Counted from the first letter of the stretch, positions 1 to 8,732 are shown. The stretch: DNA of 64,000 nucleotides from Streptomyces sp. NBC_01478 (GCF_036227225.1 NZ_CP109444.1:3453501-3517500); one strand, 5' to 3'. Numbers and translations: made by a program. Notes: generated by a model from the letters alone, not told the origin.

Positions 1-1296
1 GGGTGGGCGGACCCCGCCAGGTTGTACAGGGAGGGGCGTAAGGCGCGCCTGCTGCTGGACGCCGCTCGTGAAGCTGCTGCCGAAGCCGTCGGGTGCCGAC
101 CCGACGAATTGGTGTTCACGGGCTCCGGAACTCGAGCCGTGCACAGCGGTATCGCGGGAGCGCTGGCGGGGCGGCGGCGCGTCGGGCGTCACCTGATCGT
201 GTCAGCGGTTGAACACTCTTCCGTGCTCCATTCGGCCGAGGCGCTGGTCGCGGAGGGCGGTTCGTCCACCGAGGTGCCCGTGGACCGTACGGGGGCGGTG
301 AGCGTGGCGGCGTACGCGGATTCCCTCCGGTCGGACACCGCGCTGGCCTGCCTCCAGTCGGCCAACCACGAGGTGGGGACCGTGCAGCCGGTCGCCGAGG
401 TGGCCGAGGCGTGCCGGGCGGTCGGGGTGCCGTTGCTGGTCGACGCGGCGCAGTCGCTGGGGTGGGGGCCGGTCGAGGGCGCCTGGTCGCTGCTCACGGC
501 CAGCGCGCACAAGTGGGGCGGCCCGGCCGGGGTCGGGCTGCTGGTGGTGCGGAAGGGCGTGCGCTTCGCGGCTCAACAGCCCGCCGACGAAAGGGAGTTG
601 GGCAGGTCCCCCGGCTTCGAGAACATCCCCGCCGTCGTGGCCGCGGCCGCCTCGCTCCGCGCGGTGCGTGCGGAAGCGGCCCAGGAGGCGGTACGGCTAC
701 GGGAACTGACGGAGCGGATCCGGACGCGGGTGCCGCGGCTGGTGCCGGGGGTGGATGTGGTCGGCGATCCGGTGCGCCGGCTGCCCGGGATCGTCACCTT
801 CTCCTGTCTCTATGTCGATGGAGAGACCCTCCTGCACGAACTGGACCGCGCCGGTTTCTCCGTCTCCTCCGGCTCCTCCTGCACGAGCAGCACACTGACG
901 CCCAGCCATGTGCTGAAGGCGATGGGCGTGCTGAGTGAGGGGAATGTGCGGGTGTCGTTGCCGCGGGGAGCGGTGGAGGAGGACGTCGAGCGTTTTCTCG
1001 CCGTGCTGCCGGGGGCGGTGGCGGGGGCGCGGGAGAAGTTGGGGGCGGAGGTGCCGATGACGGTCGTGGAAAAGGAGGACGACTCCCTCGTCGTGGACGC
1101 CCTCGGCAAGCGCTGCCCGATCCCGGTGATCGAGCTCGCCAAGGTCATCGGCGATGTCCCGATCGGCGGCACGATCCGGGTCCTGTCGGATGACGAGGCC
1201 GCGCGGCTGGACATCCCGGCGTGGTGCGAGATGCGGGGCCAGGAGTACGTGGGCGAGGAGGAGGGCCCGGCGTACGTGGTACGCCGGGCAAGTTGA
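1..1296 (+). CDS. Cysteine desulfurase / TusA sulfur-carrier fusion (5' truncated)
   Basis: This is a fusion of a PLP-dependent, NifS/IscS-like cysteine desulfurase with a C-terminal TusA-type sulfur carrier. The frame is open from base 1 and family-like residues (GWADPAR) precede the first internal start at 22, so the real N-terminus lies left of the window. The PLP-binding lysine is in SAHKWGG (codon about 171). The persulfide-forming cysteine is in SSGSSCTSS (codon about 294). The TusA motif CPIP is at codon about 372. By family knowledge the enzyme would take sulfur from cysteine and could pass it in cis to the TusA cysteine. The final acceptor cannot be read from sequence. It acts in the cytosol. 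Confidence 0.9.
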   Translation, partial: GWADPARLYREGRKARLLLDAAREAAAEAVGCRPDELVFTGSGTRAVHSGIAGALAGRRRVGRHLIVSAVEHSSVLHSAEALVAEGGSSTEVPVDRTGAVSVAAYADSLRSDTALACLQSANHEVGTVQPVAEVAEACRAVGVPLLVDAAQSLGWGPVEGAWSLLTASAHKWGGPAGVGLLVVRKGVRFAAQQPADERELGRSPGFENIPAVVAAAASLRAVRAEAAQEAVRLRELTERIRTRVPRLVPGVDVVGDPVRRLPGIVTFSCLYVDGETLLHELDRAGFSVSSGSSCTSSTLTPSHVLKAMGVLSEGNVRVSLPRGAVEEDVERFLAVLPGAVAGAREKLGAEVPMTVVEKEDDSLVVDALGKRCPIPVIELAKVIGDVPIGGTIRVLSDDEAARLDIPAWCEMRGQEYVGEEEGPAYVVRRAS

Positions 1297-1382
1297 GCGC
1301 CCCCTTCAGGGGCGCGGGGCTGTGTCGATATGCGGCTACCGCCGCGTGTGCGCGACCAGCCCCCACGCGCCCGCGGACGACC
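1297..1382. repeat. Dispersed intergenic repeat, family 1 (copy A)
   Basis: This GC-rich block fills the gap between two convergent genes. It begins with a small inverted repeat (CCCCTTCAGGGGCG) and continues into GCGGGGCTGTGTCGATATG, a CCGCCGCG segment and GCGACCAGCCCCCA. The same string, with changes, recurs in reverse complement near 13,170, 20,750 and 22,600, and in shortened form near 36,800 and 43,914. It may act as a bidirectional terminator here. Confidence 0.7.
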
Positions 1383-1384
1383 AA

Positions 1385-2359
1385 TCAGCCCAGGTAACCC
1401 CGGACCTCACCAGCCGCATCATGCCCGTAAGCCTTGGTGAACCGGTCCAGGAAGTGCACCCGCCGCAACTGGTACTCCTGCGTCCCCACAGTCTCGATGA
1501 CCAGCGTCGCGAGCATGCAGCCGACCTGCGCCGCCCGCTCAAGGGAAACCCCCCACGCCAGCGCCGAGAGGAACCCCGCCCGGAACGCGTCGCCGACACC
1601 CGTGGGATCGGCCTTGCGCTCCTCCTCCGCGCAGCCGACCTCGATCGGGTCCGCGCCGACCCGCTCGATGCGGACACCGCGCGAGCCGAGCGTGGTGACG
1701 CGGTGGCCGACCCTGGACAGGATCTCCTCGTCGCTCCAGCCGGTCTTGGACTCGATGAGGCCCTTCTCGTACTCGTTCGAGAAGAGGTACGCCGAACCGT
1801 CCAGCAGGATGCGGATGTCGTCGCCCTCCATGCGGGCGATCTGCTGGGAGAAGTCCGCGGCGAAGGGGATGGAACGGGTCCGGCACTCCTCCGTGTGGCG
1901 GAGCATCGCCTCGGGGTCGTCGGCGCCGATCAGGACCAGGTCGAGGCCGCCCACGCGGTCGGCGACGGTCTTCAGCTCGATCTGGCGGGCCTCGCTCATG
2001 GCGCCGGTGTAGAAGGAGCCGATCTGGTTGTGGTCGGCGTCGGTGGTGCACACGAAGCGCGCGGTGTGCAGCGTCTCCGAGATACGGACCGAGTCGGTGT
2101 CCACGCCGTGGCGGTCGAGCCAGTCGCGGTACTCGGCGAAGTCGGAGCCGGCGGCGCCGACCAGGATCGGCTTGGTGCCGAGCTGGCCCATGCCGAAGGC
2201 GATGTTGGCGCCGACCCCGCCCCGGCGTACGTCGAGGTTGTCGACCAGGAAGGAGAGCGACACCGTGTGCAACTGGTCCGCGACCAACTGGTCGGCGAAG
2301 CGGCCGGGGAAGGTCATGAGGTGGTCGGTGGCGATGGATCCGGTGACTGCGATGCGCAC
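1385..2359 (-). CDS. PfkB-family carbohydrate kinase
   Basis: This 324-residue protein has the ribokinase/adenosine kinase (PfkB) fold. The N-terminus ATDHLMTFPGRF contains the substrate-side motif of the family. A glycine-rich GGVGANIAFGMGQLG segment follows near residue 48. The ATP and catalytic signature DPTGVGDAFRAGF near residue 265 contains the catalytic-base aspartate in GVGD. It would phosphorylate a sugar or nucleoside, but the substrate cannot be named from sequence; the length suits an adenosine/ribokinase-like enzyme. The GTG start is supported by an AGGAGAG ribosome site. It converges on the upstream desulfurase and is cytosolic. Confidence 0.88.
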   Translation of the reverse strand: MRIAVTGSIATDHLMTFPGRFADQLVADQLHTVSLSFLVDNLDVRRGGVGANIAFGMGQLGTKPILVGAAGSDFAEYRDWLDRHGVDTDSVRISETLHTARFVCTTDADHNQIGSFYTGAMSEARQIELKTVADRVGGLDLVLIGADDPEAMLRHTEECRTRSIPFAADFSQQIARMEGDDIRILLDGSAYLFSNEYEKGLIESKTGWSDEEILSRVGHRVTTLGSRGVRIERVGADPIEVGCAEEERKADPTGVGDAFRAGFLSALAWGVSLERAAQVGCMLATLVIETVGTQEYQLRRVHFLDRFTKAYGHDAAGEVRGYLG

Positions 2360-2490
2360 GGCGAGGACTCTCCTGAGGGAGGCTGCGTTGACAGTTCACG
2401 CTACCCGGTCGGCGCGGCGGCTCTGAAGCGGCCAAAACTACCCGATAGTAGATCTTTCTTCGCGAGGTCGAGCGTGCCTACGGTGCCGCT

Positions 2491-2736
2491 ATGACGAACC
2501 TCAAAGTCGATGGCTCCGTTCCGGTCAACGTTTCGGCCACCGTTCCGGCCCACCTCGAAGGCGAAGGCGCGGCGGACCTCGCGGCGCTGCGCGGCGACTG
2601 CGCGCGGATGGCTCCCCACTGGACGGCTCCCGACCGGATCGTCTCCGCTCCGGTGTCCCCGTCGCTCATCCACGGCGTGTCGGTGCCGTCGAAGTCCGCT
2701 CGACTGCTGGACGGCATGTCGGAGTACGGCGACTGA
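2491..2736 (+). CDS. Small hypothetical protein (81 aa)
   Basis: I do not recognise this protein. It is an 81-residue soluble polypeptide with no signal peptide or membrane segment. Codons are strongly G/C-ending at position three, as expected for a translated Streptomyces gene. The ATG has no clear Shine-Dalgarno site; a leaderless or weakly translated message is possible. It is divergent from the PfkB kinase, 131 bases away. A hairpin lies about 110 bases downstream. It may be a genuine small gene, but nothing beyond codon bias supports that. Confidence 0.5.
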   Translation: MTNLKVDGSVPVNVSATVPAHLEGEGAADLAALRGDCARMAPHWTAPDRIVSAPVSPSLIHGVSVPSKSARLLDGMSEYGD

Positions 2737-2842
2737 GTTCCGAGCCCGTCGGCTCGATCGGCGCGTTCAGGGGAACCGTGCGCTCCCCCGCTGCGTCCCA
2801 TCGCTGTCCCCCGTAAAGGGGATGCGGGATACGACCTTTCCG

Positions 2843-2865
2843 CCCGCCCCTTTGACAGGGGCGGG
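2843..2865. terminator. Short GC hairpin upstream of the acidic membrane protein
   Basis: A perfect 9-base stem (CCCGCCCCT / AGGGGCGGG) encloses a 5-base loop. It could end transcription from 2491-2736 or form a leader structure for the next gene. The loop and right arm also contain TTGACA (2852-2857), a consensus -35, but I see no good -10 at the proper distance. Confidence 0.35.
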
Positions 2866-2906
2866 TCAGGGTCAAGGGACAGTTGCGCAGCCGAAGGAGC
2901 GATGCG

Positions 2907-4793
2907 GTGAACACCGAGCGACCCGACAACGACGACACGCCCGGCACGTCCGGTGACGTGCGGGGCGTGGGGGACGCCGCGAAGGGCTCCGCGGAGGGGC
3001 TTGAGGACGGCGGTACCGGGGTGGGGTCCGGCACGGGGACCGGTTCTACGGCGGCTGACGCGAAGGCCGATCACGGGCAGCCGGACGACACTGGGCACTC
3101 GGTGTCCGACGTAGACGCCGAGCAGCCGAAGACAGCCGACGCCGCGGCGCCCGAGGCTGACGCGGACGAGCCGGAAGCGATCGGTGCGGAAGTCGGCCGG
3201 CCGGAAGAAGTAGTAGCAGCAGCGGATCCGGCGTTGCCCGGCGCTGAGGCCACCCACCCGGAACAGCCCGATCCAGCAACCCCCGACACCGACACCGACC
3301 TCCCCCTCCACACCCACTCCCACTCCCCCGAATCCGACGACAGGCGCCCGACCCGATCCCGGTCCCCCCTCGTCATCGCCTCCGTAGCCGCCGCCGTGCT
3401 GCTCGTCGGCGGTGGTGGGGCGTATCTCGCGTCGTCCTCGTCGTCCTCCGGAGGTGCGGGGGACGGGACGGGGTCCGCGGCGTCCGGTGCGGACGGGACT
3501 CCGCCGCCGCTCGCGCTCGACGGGTACTCGGCGGGCGGCACCGGTGGGATCGCGGTCGGGGAGCCGAATCCGTACGGCCAGACGTACCGGGCGGCGGGCA
3601 CGCTGCCCGGTGGGCCGAAATCCGCTGCCGTCTACTCTCCCGAGGGCTCGGTCACCAAGGACCAGGTCGCTAGGCTCGCGAGGGCGCTCGGTGTCGCGGG
3701 GACACCGGTGGCCGAGGGGCAGTACTGGAAGGTGGGCGGGCAGGACGCGAGCGGTCCGAGTCTGCAGGTGAACAAGGCGGCGCCGGGCATGTGGACGTTC
3801 AGCCGCTACGCACCCGGCACCGACGCCTGCACCGGCGGCACCCTCAAGTGCACGCACGATCCCGGTACTTCGACCACCGACCCGGTGAGCGCGGCCGTGG
3901 CGAAGAAGGCAGCCGCCCCGGTCCTCAAGGCCGTCGGCCAGGACGACGCGAAGGTCGACGCGAGCCAACTCATGGGCGCGCAGCGGGTGGTGAACGCCGA
4001 GCCGGTGATCGACGGGCTGCCCACGCACGGGTGGACCACCGGGCTGACCGTCAGCGCCCAGGGTGAAGTGGTCGGCGGGAGCGGGCAGTTGGCGGAGCCG
4101 GTGAAGGGCGACGTCTATCCCGTGCTGAGTGCGGACAAGACGCTGGGCCTGATGAACGCGGCGCCGAAGACCGATCACCGTATGGGCATCGGCGGTTGCG
4201 CCAGTCCCGTGCCGCTGAAGGACCGGCTGGAGGCGCCCTGCGGACAGTCCACCGACGCCGCCTCCGCCTCCGCCACGCCCACGCAGGCCTCGGCCACCGT
4301 CGAGCACGCGGTGTTCGGGCTCGCCGTGCACTCCGTGAGCGGGCAGCAGACGCTGGTGCCGTCGTGGTTGTTCGAGGTGCGGGGGCAGAGCGGGCAGGAC
4401 AGCTACACCGTGACGTATCCGGCGATCGACCCGACGTATCTGGCCTCGGCCAACACGCCCACTCCGACGGCGAGTTCGACGTCCACCGCGGCGCCGCACG
4501 ATGTCAAGGCGGACGGTTACACGGCCGACGGGAAGAGTCTCACCGTGGCCTTCACCGGTGGGGTGTGCGACGACTACAAGGTGTCGGCCGTGGAGAGTTC
4601 GGACAAGGTGACGGTCACGGTGACCGCCACGCCCTGGCCGGACAAGGTCTGCATCATGATCGCCAAGATCTACCACCAGACCGTGCAGTTGAAGGCGCCG
4701 GTCGGTGACCGCGCCGTGGTGGGGCCGGACGGCACGAAGATCCCCGTGGAGCAGAAGGTGGAGGTGGGGACAGGCCCCTCACTGGCCCGCTGA
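2907..4793 (+). CDS. Single-pass anchored protein with long acidic N-terminal tail
   Basis: I know no function for this 628-residue protein. Residues 1-150 are a disordered Asp/Glu/Pro/Thr-rich cytoplasmic tail. One hydrophobic segment near residues 155-175 (VIASVAAAVLLVGGGGAYLA) should anchor it. A Ser/Gly linker and a large extracytoplasmic domain with paired cysteines (DACTGGTLKC, GGVCDDYK, DKVCIM) follow. I chose the GTG at 2907 over the TTG at 2883 because a GGAG site sits eight bases before it. A strong terminator follows at 4819. Similar anchored proteins are common and unnamed in Streptomyces; a cell-envelope role is inference. Confidence 0.8.
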   Translation: MNTERPDNDDTPGTSGDVRGVGDAAKGSAEGLEDGGTGVGSGTGTGSTAADAKADHGQPDDTGHSVSDVDAEQPKTADAAAPEADADEPEAIGAEVGRPEEVVAAADPALPGAEATHPEQPDPATPDTDTDLPLHTHSHSPESDDRRPTRSRSPLVIASVAAAVLLVGGGGAYLASSSSSSGGAGDGTGSAASGADGTPPPLALDGYSAGGTGGIAVGEPNPYGQTYRAAGTLPGGPKSAAVYSPEGSVTKDQVARLARALGVAGTPVAEGQYWKVGGQDASGPSLQVNKAAPGMWTFSRYAPGTDACTGGTLKCTHDPGTSTTDPVSAAVAKKAAAPVLKAVGQDDAKVDASQLMGAQRVVNAEPVIDGLPTHGWTTGLTVSAQGEVVGGSGQLAEPVKGDVYPVLSADKTLGLMNAAPKTDHRMGIGGCASPVPLKDRLEAPCGQSTDAASASATPTQASATVEHAVFGLAVHSVSGQQTLVPSWLFEVRGQSGQDSYTVTYPAIDPTYLASANTPTPTASSTSTAAPHDVKADGYTADGKSLTVAFTGGVCDDYKVSAVESSDKVTVTVTATPWPDKVCIMIAKIYHQTVQLKAPVGDRAVVGPDGTKIPVEQKVEVGTGPSLAR

Positions 4794-4818
4794 GAGCCGT
4801 ACGGGCACCGGAAAAGCC

Positions 4819-4857
4819 CGAAGGCGGCGGCCCCGTCGGAGGGGGCCGCCGCCTTCG
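4819..4857. terminator. Strong bidirectional terminator hairpin
   Basis: A perfect 16-base GC stem (4819-4834 with 4842-4857) closes a 7-base loop. It lies between two convergent genes, the anchored acidic protein on the plus strand and erpA on the minus strand, and would suit termination of both. Confidence 0.8.
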
Positions 4858-4859
4858 CC

Positions 4860-4922
4860 TTGCTCAACCGCCTTGCGGGGTTGCTCAACCGCCTTGCGGG
4901 GTTGCTCAACCGCCTTGCGGGG
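4860..4922. repeat. Three perfect 21-bp tandem repeats, each a mini-hairpin
   Basis: Three identical head-to-tail copies of a 21-base unit run up to one base before the erpA stop codon. Each unit contains the inverted repeat CCGC-CTT-GCGG, so an erpA transcript would carry a row of three small hairpins followed by the larger hairpin at 4819-4857. Confidence 0.9.
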
Positions 4923-4923
4923 T

Positions 4924-5280
4924 TTAGCTGAACGAGTCGCCGCAGGCGCAGGAGCCTGTCGCGTTCGGGTTGTCGATCGTGAAGCCCTGCTTCTCGATGG
5001 TGTCCACGAAGTCGATGGAGGCGCCGCCCAGGTACGGGGCGCTCATCCGGTCGGTGACGACCTTGACGCCGCCGAAGTCCTTGACGACATCGCCGTCGAG
5101 GGAGCGCTCGTCGAAGAAGAGCTGGTAACGCAGGCCGGAGCAGCCGCCGGGCTGGACGGCGACACGCAGGGCCAGATCCTCACGGCCTTCCTGGTCGAGC
5201 AGGGCCTTGACCTTCGCCGCGGCGGCGTCGGACAGAAGGATGCCGTCGGTGACGGTGCTGGTCTCGTCCGATACGGACAT
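4924..5280 (-). CDS. erpA: Iron-sulfur cluster insertion protein ErpA (A-type carrier)
   Basis: This 118-residue protein is a full-length HesB/IscA/ErpA A-type carrier. The three conserved cysteines are present: one in QPGGCSGLRYQLFF (about residue 49) and two in the C-terminal GSCACGDSFS. By family knowledge it accepts an Fe-S cluster and delivers it to apo-enzymes in the cytosol. Its neighbour nadA and the more distant lipA both encode [4Fe-4S] enzymes that are plausible clients. It is transcribed away from nadA, with a 286-base gap between them. Confidence 0.95.
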   Translation of the reverse strand: MSVSDETSTVTDGILLSDAAAAKVKALLDQEGREDLALRVAVQPGGCSGLRYQLFFDERSLDGDVVKDFGGVKVVTDRMSAPYLGGASIDFVDTIEKQGFTIDNPNATGSCACGDSFS

Positions 5281-5481
5281 CTACATCTCTCCCGGGTTGT
5301 ACGGAGACTGCTTGCCGACATTTCAACCGGCGTGACCGCGGATTCATTCCGGGCCGGGTGGCGTTCTTTTCGCCTGTATCTCTTCTGCTCTCCCATCCAT
5401 GCTCGCACACCCCTGCAAGGCCCCTCGCCGAGCGCGTATCGAGCGACTGCCGGGATTGATGTCACATCGACGCTATGGGCA

Positions 5482-5529
5482 TCGTCAAACTGACGTGAAG
5501 CAGTTATGATAGATAACGTCAATTCGACG
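5482..5529 (+). promoter_or_regulatory. Candidate nadA promoter overlapped by three inverted repeats
   Basis: TCGTCA (5482-5487) and TATGAT (5505-5510) are 17 bases apart and resemble a vegetative promoter. CGTCA-aac-TGACG (5483-5495) covers the -35, GTTAT-gatag-ATAAC (5503-5517) covers the -10, and CGTC-aattc-GACG (5517-5529) follows. Such an arrangement suits a repressor of NAD synthesis, but I could not match it to a known NrtR, NiaR or NadQ site. Confidence 0.5.
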
Positions 5530-5566
5530 AAAAGGCTTGTCTGTCAGAACAGAAAGGGTGCGTGTC

Positions 5567-6751
5567 GTGACCACCGCCCAGACCCAGGAGCTCGACGTTC
5601 AGCCGACGCCCCTCGCCCTGCTGCTGCTCGGCCGTGAGGCCGACCCGAGGAGCGAGCGTGGTGTCGAGTGCCCCGGCGACCTGCCCTCGCCGTCCGACCC
5701 GGACCTGGTCGAGCGGGCCCGCGCGGCCAAGGAGAAGCTCGGCGAGAAGGTCTTCGTGCTCGGCCACCACTACCAGCGCGACGAGGTCATCCAGTTCGCC
5801 GATGTCACGGGCGACTCCTTCAAGCTGGCCCGGGACGCGGCCGCGCGCCCGGAGGCCGAGTACATCGTGTTCTGCGGTGTGCACTTCATGGCGGAGTCCG
5901 CGGACATCCTGACCGGCGACGACCAGAAGGTCGTCCTCCCCGATCTCGCGGCCGGCTGCTCGATGGCCGACATGGCCACCGCCGAGCAGGTCGCCGAGTG
6001 CTGGGACGTGCTGACCGAGGCCGGCATAGCCGAGCGGGTCGTGCCCGTCTCGTACATGAACTCGTCCGCCGACATCAAGGCGTTCACGGGCAAGCACGGC
6101 GGCACGATCTGCACCTCCTCGAACGCCGAGCGGGCCCTTGAATGGGCCTTCGAGCAGGGCGAGCAGGTGCTGTTCCTGCCCGACCAGCACCTCGGGCGCA
6201 ACACGGCCGTCCGCGACCTGGGCATGAGCCTGGAGGACTGCGTCCTCTACAACCCGCACAAGCCCAACGGGGGCCTCACCGTTGAGCAGTTGAGGGCAGC
6301 GAAGATGATCCTGTGGCGCGGCCACTGCTCGGTGCACGGCCGCTTCTCGCTGGAGTCGGTGGAGGACATACGGGCCCGGATCCCGGGTGTCAACGTCCTC
6401 GTCCACCCCGAGTGCAAGAACGAGGTAGTGGCCGCGGCGGACTACGTCGGGTCGACCGAGTACATCATCAAGGCACTTGAGGCGGCTCCGGCCGGTTCGA
6501 AGTGGGCCATCGGCACCGAGCTGAATCTCGTACGACGGCTCGCGAACCGTTTCGCGCCCGAGGGCAAGGAGATCGTCTTCCTCGACAAGACGGTCTGCTT
6601 CTGCTCGACGATGAACCGCATCGACCTCCCCCACCTGGTCTGGACCCTGGAGTCCCTCGCCGAGGGCAACCTGGTCAACCGCATCGAGGTGGACAAGGAG
6701 ACGGAGGCGTTCGCCAAGCTGGCGCTGGAGCGGATGCTGGCGCTGCCGTAG
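5567..6751 (+). CDS. nadA: Quinolinate synthase NadA
   Basis: This 394-residue enzyme condenses iminoaspartate with dihydroxyacetone phosphate to quinolinate in de novo NAD synthesis. It is the long actinobacterial form. Cysteines expected to include the [4Fe-4S] ligands are seen in EYIVFCGVHFM, HPECKNE and KTVCFCSTMNR. Substrate-contact segments GHHYQRDEV and NPHKPNGG are intact. I prefer the GTG at 5567 to the in-frame TTG at 5537 because the N-terminus MTTAQTQELDVQPTPLALLL resembles the usual Streptomyces start and an AAAGGG site lies upstream. nadB and nadC are not adjacent within the window. Confidence 0.95.
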   Translation: MTTAQTQELDVQPTPLALLLLGREADPRSERGVECPGDLPSPSDPDLVERARAAKEKLGEKVFVLGHHYQRDEVIQFADVTGDSFKLARDAAARPEAEYIVFCGVHFMAESADILTGDDQKVVLPDLAAGCSMADMATAEQVAECWDVLTEAGIAERVVPVSYMNSSADIKAFTGKHGGTICTSSNAERALEWAFEQGEQVLFLPDQHLGRNTAVRDLGMSLEDCVLYNPHKPNGGLTVEQLRAAKMILWRGHCSVHGRFSLESVEDIRARIPGVNVLVHPECKNEVVAAADYVGSTEYIIKALEAAPAGSKWAIGTELNLVRRLANRFAPEGKEIVFLDKTVCFCSTMNRIDLPHLVWTLESLAEGNLVNRIEVDKETEAFAKLALERMLALP

Positions 6752-6761
6752 GCCTGCCGGG

Positions 6762-7445
6762 TTATTCCACCCGCGGCCGGACCAGGCCCGACTCGTAGGC
6801 GATGACGACGAGTTGGGCCCGGTCGCGGGCGCCCAGTTTGGACATGGCGCGGTTGACGTGGGTCTTCACCGTCAGCGGGCTGACCTCCAGACGTTCGGCG
6901 ATCTCGTCGTTCGAGAGGCCGCCGGCGACCTGGACGAGGACCTCGCGTTCGCGCACGGTGAGGGCTTCGAGGCGCTCGGCGCGGGCCGGGTCGCGGTCGT
7001 CGTCCAGGTCGCCCTGGGCGAGGAAGCGGGCGATCAGGCCCTTGGTGGCCACGGGCGAGAGCAGGGCCTCGCCGGCCGCGGCGACCCTGATCGCGCTCAG
7101 GAGTTCCTCGGGTTCCGAGCCCTTGCCCAGGAAGCCGGACGCGCCCGCGCGCAGCGACTGCACCACGTAGTCGTCGACCTCGAAGGTCGTCAGGATGACC
7201 ACGCGGACGTGGGCGAGGGACGGGTCGGCGCTGATCATGCGGGTGGCGGCGAGGCCGTCCGTGCCGGGCATCCGGATGTCCATGAGTACGACGTCGGCCC
7301 GTTCCGCCTTGGCCAGCCGTACGGCCTCCGCGCCGTCCGCGGCCTCCCCCACGACCTCCATGTCGGGCTCGGAGTCGACGAGTACACGGAAGGCGCTGCG
7401 CAGCAGGGCCTGGTCGTCGGCGAGCAGGACACGGATCGTCGTCAT
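6762..7445 (-). CDS. NarL/LuxR-family response regulator
   Basis: This is a 227-residue two-component response regulator. The receiver domain spans residues 1-120, with acidic pocket DD at 10-11, phospho-acceptor D56 in VVLMDIRMPG and the conserved lysine in GFLGKGSEPEEL. The DNA-binding LuxR domain lies near residues 160-215 (LTVREREVLVQVAGGLSNDE, then VSPLTVKTHV). Its ATG overlaps the last codons of the upstream kinase gene by four bases, so the two are translationally coupled. The regulon is unknown. It ends ten bases from the convergent nadA. Confidence 0.92.
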   Translation of the reverse strand: MTTIRVLLADDQALLRSAFRVLVDSEPDMEVVGEAADGAEAVRLAKAERADVVLMDIRMPGTDGLAATRMISADPSLAHVRVVILTTFEVDDYVVQSLRAGASGFLGKGSEPEELLSAIRVAAAGEALLSPVATKGLIARFLAQGDLDDDRDPARAERLEALTVREREVLVQVAGGLSNDEIAERLEVSPLTVKTHVNRAMSKLGARDRAQLVVIAYESGLVRPRVE

Positions 7446-8689
7446 ACGGGGTCCCCCGAGGCGCGTGGGCGGGTCTTGACCGGCAGGATCGCATGGACGC
7501 GGAAGCCGCCTCCGTACCGGGGACCGGTGGTGAGGGTGCCGCGCAGGGCGGTGACGCGCTCGCGCATGCCGAGCAGGCCGTGGCCGCCGCCGGAGTCGGG
7601 GTCCTGGTCCTCGCCGGAGCCGTTGTCGAGGACGGTGACCTCCACGTTCGGGCCCACGCGGACGACGCTGACCTCGGCCTTCGCCTCCGTTCCCGCGTGT
7701 TTCTGCACGTTGGTGAGGGCTTCCTGGATGACGCGGTAGGCGGCCAGGTCGACGGCCGCGGGGAGGGTGGTGCCGTTGTCGGCGCGGGCCACCTCGACCT
7801 GGAGGCCCGCGCTGCGGAAGGTGCCGGCGAGCTCTTCGAGGCGGTCGAGGCCCGGGGCCGGTTCGGTGGGCGCCTCGGGGTCGCCGGACTGGCGCAACAG
7901 GCCGACGGTGGCGCGGAGTTCGTTGAGCGCGGAGCGGCTGGCCTCGCGTACGTGGGCGAGGGCCTCCTTGGCCTGGTCGGGGCGCTTGTCCATGACGTGC
8001 GCGGCGACTCCGGCCTGCACATTGACCAGGGCGATGTGGTGGGCGACCACGTCGTGCAGGTCCCGGGCGATGCGCAGCCGCTCCTCGGCGACCCTGCGGC
8101 GGGCCTCCTCCTCGCGGGTGCGCTCGGCCCGTTCGGCGCGCTCGCGTATGGCGTGCACGAATTCCTTACGGCTGCGTACGGCGTCGCCGGCGGCGGCCGC
8201 CATGCCGGTCCAGGCGAAGATGCCGAGGTTCTCCTGGGCGTACCACGGGAGGGGGCCGCCGAGCATCGCGGCGCCGGTCAGCACGGTCATCGTGAGCAGG
8301 GCGACGCGCCAGGTGGTGGAGCGGTCGGTGGTGACGGCGACGGTGAACAGGGCGACCACGGCGGACATCGCGACCGGGGCGCGGGGGTCACTGGTGACGC
8401 TCTCGATGAGGGAGGCGGTCGCGGTGACGGCGAGCACCAGCATGGGGGCGCGGCGGCGTTTGACCAGCGCGGCGGCGCCGACCGCCATGAGGATCAGGCT
8501 GAGGGGGGCGGGGGTGCGGAGGCCCCAGCTCACCCCGTTGTCCCCGTGCGGGTCCACGAAGGAACCGGCGACCATGCAGACGAGCACCGCGGCGGCGAGG
8601 GCCGCGTCCAGGGCGGAGGGGTGCGCCTTCGCCTGGCAGCGGGCACGGTCCAGGGTGCGGGTCCCTGCCGGGGGCGGAACGGGGGCCAA
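7442..8689 (-). CDS. DesK/NarX-type sensor histidine kinase
   Basis: This 415-residue membrane kinase is the partner of the response regulator at 6762. The N-terminal 150 residues hold about five hydrophobic segments (for example AALAAAVLVCMVAG and LSLILMAVGAAALV). The HisKA_3 dimerisation motif RIARDLHDVVAHH places the phospho-accepting histidine near residue 212. A HATPase domain follows, with N-box QEALTNVQKHA and G-box GGGHGLLGMRERV. No separate extracellular sensor domain is visible, so the signal is probably sensed in or at the membrane. Family knowledge assigns autophosphorylation and transfer to the regulator. Confidence 0.92.
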   Translation of the reverse strand: MAPVPPPAGTRTLDRARCQAKAHPSALDAALAAAVLVCMVAGSFVDPHGDNGVSWGLRTPAPLSLILMAVGAAALVKRRRAPMLVLAVTATASLIESVTSDPRAPVAMSAVVALFTVAVTTDRSTTWRVALLTMTVLTGAAMLGGPLPWYAQENLGIFAWTGMAAAAGDAVRSRKEFVHAIRERAERAERTREEEARRRVAEERLRIARDLHDVVAHHIALVNVQAGVAAHVMDKRPDQAKEALAHVREASRSALNELRATVGLLRQSGDPEAPTEPAPGLDRLEELAGTFRSAGLQVEVARADNGTTLPAAVDLAAYRVIQEALTNVQKHAGTEAKAEVSVVRVGPNVEVTVLDNGSGEDQDPDSGGGHGLLGMRERVTALRGTLTTGPRYGGGFRVHAILPVKTRPRASGDPV

Positions 8690-8732
8690 CGGTGCGTCTC
8701 CTTGTGAGTGACCGGTGCTGGGGTGACCCCGT

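Noticed and set aside
2478..4676. 732-residue open frame on the minus strand
   Set aside because: It is the shadow of the acidic membrane protein gene; its residues are Arg/Gly/His-rich without motifs, as expected of a GC-rich antisense frame.
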